Below, one piece after another: positions 60,621-64,000 of a stretch of 64,000 bases of DNA. Position 1 is the stretch's first letter. Every line of letters starts with the position of its first letter. The notes under the pieces are model-generated. The model saw only the letters and a list, made by a program, of their open reading frames with translations. It did not search any database and had not been told where the DNA came from. This stretch comes from Talpa occidentalis (lineage: Eukaryota > Chordata > Mammalia > Eulipotyphla > Talpidae). Position numbers and translations under genes: made by a program. Where the stretch lies: contig NW_026555331.1 of NCBI RefSeq assembly GCF_014898055.3, forward strand, positions 95,378,684 through 95,442,683, read 5' to 3'.

Positions 60621-60904
60621 CTTTAAATCACAGAGGCTGCAAATACACAGAATGAATATCTCATGTGCATCCACATTACAATCCTAGTACGACATCATGC
60701 ACATTAATAAATGTGTTGATTATTAAATAAACTACTTCTGTGTAGCAGGATCTATGAATCATAGATATGAAAAACAAGAAAGGGATTATCACGTGTAATA
60801 TCTAAAATGAGAAAAAAATGCAGTCTTTGTGAGAAATAAAAAGAATTAAATAACCATCCAGTCTAATTTCTCCACTCCTTAGGAAAAAAATTTCACTCAT
60901 ATGG

Positions 60905-61323
60905 TGTAGGGTAAGGAAAAACATCAGGCTTTTCTGCCCTCCCGCCATCAGGATAGATGATGGATCCTTGCGGTCCTGAATGCATGCCTGATGGCGGGCA
61001 CCTGGAGTAGGGTGTGGGCATAGGTAGATGGGATTCACCTGGGCTGAGACTGGGCTTCTAAGGGCGGCATCACGGGGACGCCAGCAGAAGCTGAAAGAGA
61101 AGCCAAGAGCAGAGAAGCAGAGAGAACGCTGGAGAACCCAGAAAGAGTAAAGACTTGCTGGGGGAAGGGAGGCCTGCCAGCCTCCCGGCCCCCAGTGCCC
61201 CCGCCTGCTGTGTACCTGGTAAATCCCAATAAAAACTTGCAAAAAACCACTGAGGACTCTGACTCCTCTTTTACCCGGTCTGCTGGATATTAGGAAAACC
61301 TGCCCTGTGGTCCTGCCTCTACA
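60905..61323 (+). mobile_element. Solo LTR of an endogenous retrovirus
   Basis: 419 bases, beginning TGTAGGG and ending CTACA, so both the TG...CA ends and a short terminal inverted repeat (TGTAG/CTACA) are present. A 5-bp duplication, TATGG, lies at 60900-60904 and 61324-61328. An AATAAA signal at 61228-61233 in the plus direction fits an R-U5 end. GC content is above its surroundings. No gag, pol or env flanks it. The perfect ends and duplication suggest a fairly recent insertion. Retroviral class is not assigned. Confidence 0.85.
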
Positions 61324-61727
61324 TATGGGAACTACTCTCTAATGTACTAATTTAACAGTGTTGGGGGTTAAAGGAACAGTCCTCTTAACACTAAAAATAA
61401 ATATAGTATCTTTATATATTCATTAAAATCCATTTTATTTCTATTTTATTTCTAGTGTCAATATCCTTTACTTCTCCCAAATTAATAAAGTATTTCCTTC
61501 ATAAAAACTAAAACCAATGTGACATAAATTGTAATAAGTGATATTTCACAAGCAGGAAACACAAAATAAAATGTAATTATTTTTCAGAAAAAAAGCAAAT
61601 CACAGACCTCCATGGCCTACAGGCATTTATAATTCTGAGATTGCTGGGACTTAGAATGTCATGAGAAACTCTGAACTGGCTTACATTTTTTAAACACAGG
61701 AACAGACAGTCACAAGGCCAAACATAC

Positions 61728-61773
61728 CTTTAATAATCGATTCAGCTGCATACAAATCTCGTTTGTAGGTCAC
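61728..61773 (-). CDS. Exon candidate A of an unrecognised spliced gene
   Basis: A 46-base minus-strand segment, VTYKRDLYAAESIIK plus one base (phase 1), with acceptor CCTTTAG and donor GTATGT. Joined to candidate B the frame continues without a stop. It starts in phase 0, so further exons should lie beyond it, probably at higher coordinates or outside the window. Small size makes it weaker than B-D when taken alone. Confidence 0.55.
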
Positions 61774-63880
61774 CTAAAGGACAGATAAACCTCATTAGAC
61801 TTAACAGAGCAGGAAAGAATGTGAAAGCAATAAAGTATGCCCCCAAGGAAATTCTTGGTTTTAGAGAAACTATAAACACATAATACTGACAATTTCTAAA
61901 TTATAACAACAGCAAGGACTCACAGAAAAAGATACTGAATTTCTATAAATGACTAAAGATTTGCTTCTAAATCTTTGGACAAACTGAGATACTACGTGTC
62001 AGTAGATACCTAAATCATATTAACATAATAAATATTACACCAAAGAAATTGTGGTAGTGTTCAAATTAAAGTATTAGAATGATTATTTAAAAGAAAAATT
62101 TTATGAAGGAAGAGAAATAGGTAGAAATACTTTTACAACAAAAATCACTAACTGCACTTTAAGTTGAAATGAGGTCATTCTACAAGGTCATTTCACATTA
62201 AGAGGGAATTTCTTCTGAACTGAGTATAAGATTTACACAATACATAGCTCTTATAGAGAGAGCCAAGGTACCATCATGAAAACCCACTTTAAGAAATACT
62301 CACCAAATTAGTACCTTTCCACGACTATAATTTGGGACTTTTCCCCCCCAGATTAGCTCCTATCTTTACTTATACAGAGACTCTGTTCACCCCAAGTGAC
62401 TCAGTCTACCTCCCCAAAAATTTCCCTGCCATGATATTATCCTGGCAGGTAAATCCTATTCCAAAATTATACCTTACAGTCCAAAGTTATATCTTGAAAG
62501 TTCAAAGTTAACTTTATATTGAAGTCAGGTTTCATTAATATTTGCCATTTAATGAGAAAATAATTGGTTTTATAAAAATTTTTACTATATACAGTAAACT
62601 TATAACAGAAAATAAGGGAAGATGTCTAGTCACCATAATTCTTTATTATTTGATGTTTTGAGGGATAAAACTGTATTCTAAATTAAAAATAAAATTGTAA
62701 GAAAACATATTCTTATTTTCAAATAGATTTTAATGATGGGCTTATAGAGTTAAAGAAAAATTAGTCTCAAACATTAAATGCTTTTTCTAGCATAGTTTTA
62801 AGACTTAAGGTTTTTGCATTAGAGTCAAGTTTTACAAGTAAGGTATGTGTTTTTATTACCTAAAGTTATTTTAATATTAAGAATATTAACTAATATTGAG
62901 TAATTAATTCCATAAGCCAGAAGGAAACACCAGTCTTTTGGTTTACTTTGACCTATAGGCTGTGGAAACATCCTATACACAGATTGTCTTTTTTGTTCTT
63001 TTTTTATTTTTATTTTCTAGATAAAACCTTATTGAACACAAGAACACTTCAATAAACATTGAATAAAGCAAACTACAGAGCATTTCTGACAAACTTGTTA
63101 AGGATTGGATTTTAAAAGAGTCTTTTTTTCTAAATAAAACTAACAGTTCAAAGAGAATACTACTGGAAAATGTTGTAATTCTGAATTGATGAACTATTCT
63201 TTTTCTTTCAAACTTTACGGTAATATGGGTTGTCCTTTCCTTATTTTTAATTTTAAAAACAGTTTAATAATCAGTTTTGAAATAGATTTTCTTCTGTCAG
63301 CAACATCTGTAGTTTTCTTTTGACCTTGCACAATACGTTATTATGGAAAATAATTCCTTTTTTAAAAAATCAGCCCTGTAATAATGGAAGAGAGCTTTAA
63401 TCCTCTGATGTACCGGTTTTCCATGTTGTGCTAATTAAAGACTCAGGGGCCACCTAAAGACCAGTGGAGGAGCTCTGCACAGCTGAGGTTCCAAGCCTCA
63501 CATCTGCCAATAACCCTAGTGTGGCTTAGTTTTTCTCCATTTTATTTGACTGTGCTTCTGTACAACATTTCATCTAAGTGCTTAATTTAAAAATTCTATA
63601 GAAGAGAAACCTCAAGTTGAGAACTAGTAGGATAGCATCTCCTCACTCTTAGGTTAGGATTCTCAGCTATCATAGGCGAGTTTTAGAGGAGTCAATCATA
63701 TCTACTTCATAGTGCTCTGGGTAGAAAATCAAAATAATGAATGAAAAGGACTTTAGAGCCAAGTCTAGTTGGCCCTCCCCTTAAGTTAAACTATAACGTT
63801 CTCCCATCTTTCACCTCATAAGAGAATGAAAGAGGAACTCCAATAATTAGAAGAAAGCCAGAAACATTTAAATGCTGATG
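61774..63880. other. AT-rich intron-like sequence, nothing recognised
   Basis: Apart from the acceptor of exon candidate A at its left edge (minus strand), no feature was seen. Open frames are very short. Confidence 0.4.
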
Positions 63881-64000
63881 ATATAAAATGTTAAATGAAA
63901 TGGGAGAAAATATTTACATATCACACATCTGACAAAGGGCTGACATCCGAACACTACAAAGAAGTCATAGAACTCAATAAAAAGTGTACAAAGAACCCAA
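63880..64000 (+). repeat. LINE-1 ORF2 fragment running out of the window
   Basis: TGGGAGAAAATATTTACATA, TCTGACAAAGGGCTGACATC and ACTCAATAAAAAGTGTACAA resemble L1 ORF2 on the plus strand. The element continues past the last base, so its age and extent are unknown. Confidence 0.6.

Noticed and set aside
60802..61250. Minus-strand frames of 146 and 71 codons
   Set aside because: They overlap the solo LTR in antisense and have no recognisable domain.

Overview
The window is nuclear DNA of a placental mammal, essentially intronic and interspersed-repeat sequence. Evidence: LINE-1 (L1) copies of several ages, a tRNA-derived SINE present about ten times, eutherian fossils (MER20, MER5A-like, MLT1-like LTRs, L2, MIR), solo retroviral LTRs, and short GT-AG exon candidates separated by kilobases. 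Nothing prokaryotic is present. The SINE looks laurasiatherian in style; bat or insectivore is my guess, but I could not place the species.

The first 21.6 kb is dominated by what looks like an assembly artefact. A run of exactly 100 N (12072-12171) is flanked by the same 8.4 kb twice: 3643-12071 and 12172-20604. The second copy starts at the first base after the N run, and the first copy ends at the last base before it. This is expected when two overlapping contigs are placed end to end without merging. The copies differ mainly by scattered one- or two-base indels, many in homopolymers, with more frame breaks in the left copy. Both hold the same L1 insertion. Only the right copy is complete: 15215-21594, minus strand, 15-bp target-site duplication (TSD), CpG-rich 5' UTR, intact ORF1, and an ORF2 broken by at least four frameshifts.

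From 21.6 kb to the end the sequence is AT-rich and intron-like. On the minus strand I find five GT-AG exon candidates: A 61728-61773, B 44399-44493, C 27402-27494, D 26586-26678, E 14876-14924. Their phases agree at every junction (A to B phase 1, B to C, C to D and D to E phase 0). A sixth, weaker candidate, F at 14382-14630, follows. They suggest one spliced minus-strand gene covering most of the window and running past both mapped ends. I do not recognise the protein. E and F also occur in the left contig end, so they are falsely doubled.

The rest of the window is repeat history that can be read from its TSDs: two 5'-truncated young L1s (34316-34970, 55431-55837), SINEs with precise TSDs, two solo LTRs with TG...CA ends and 5-bp TSDs (30439-30795, 60905-61323), and a nest at 29870-30845 where an old L1 3' end received a SINE and a solo LTR. 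No CRISPR array, tRNA or rRNA gene, or new defence-type system was found.
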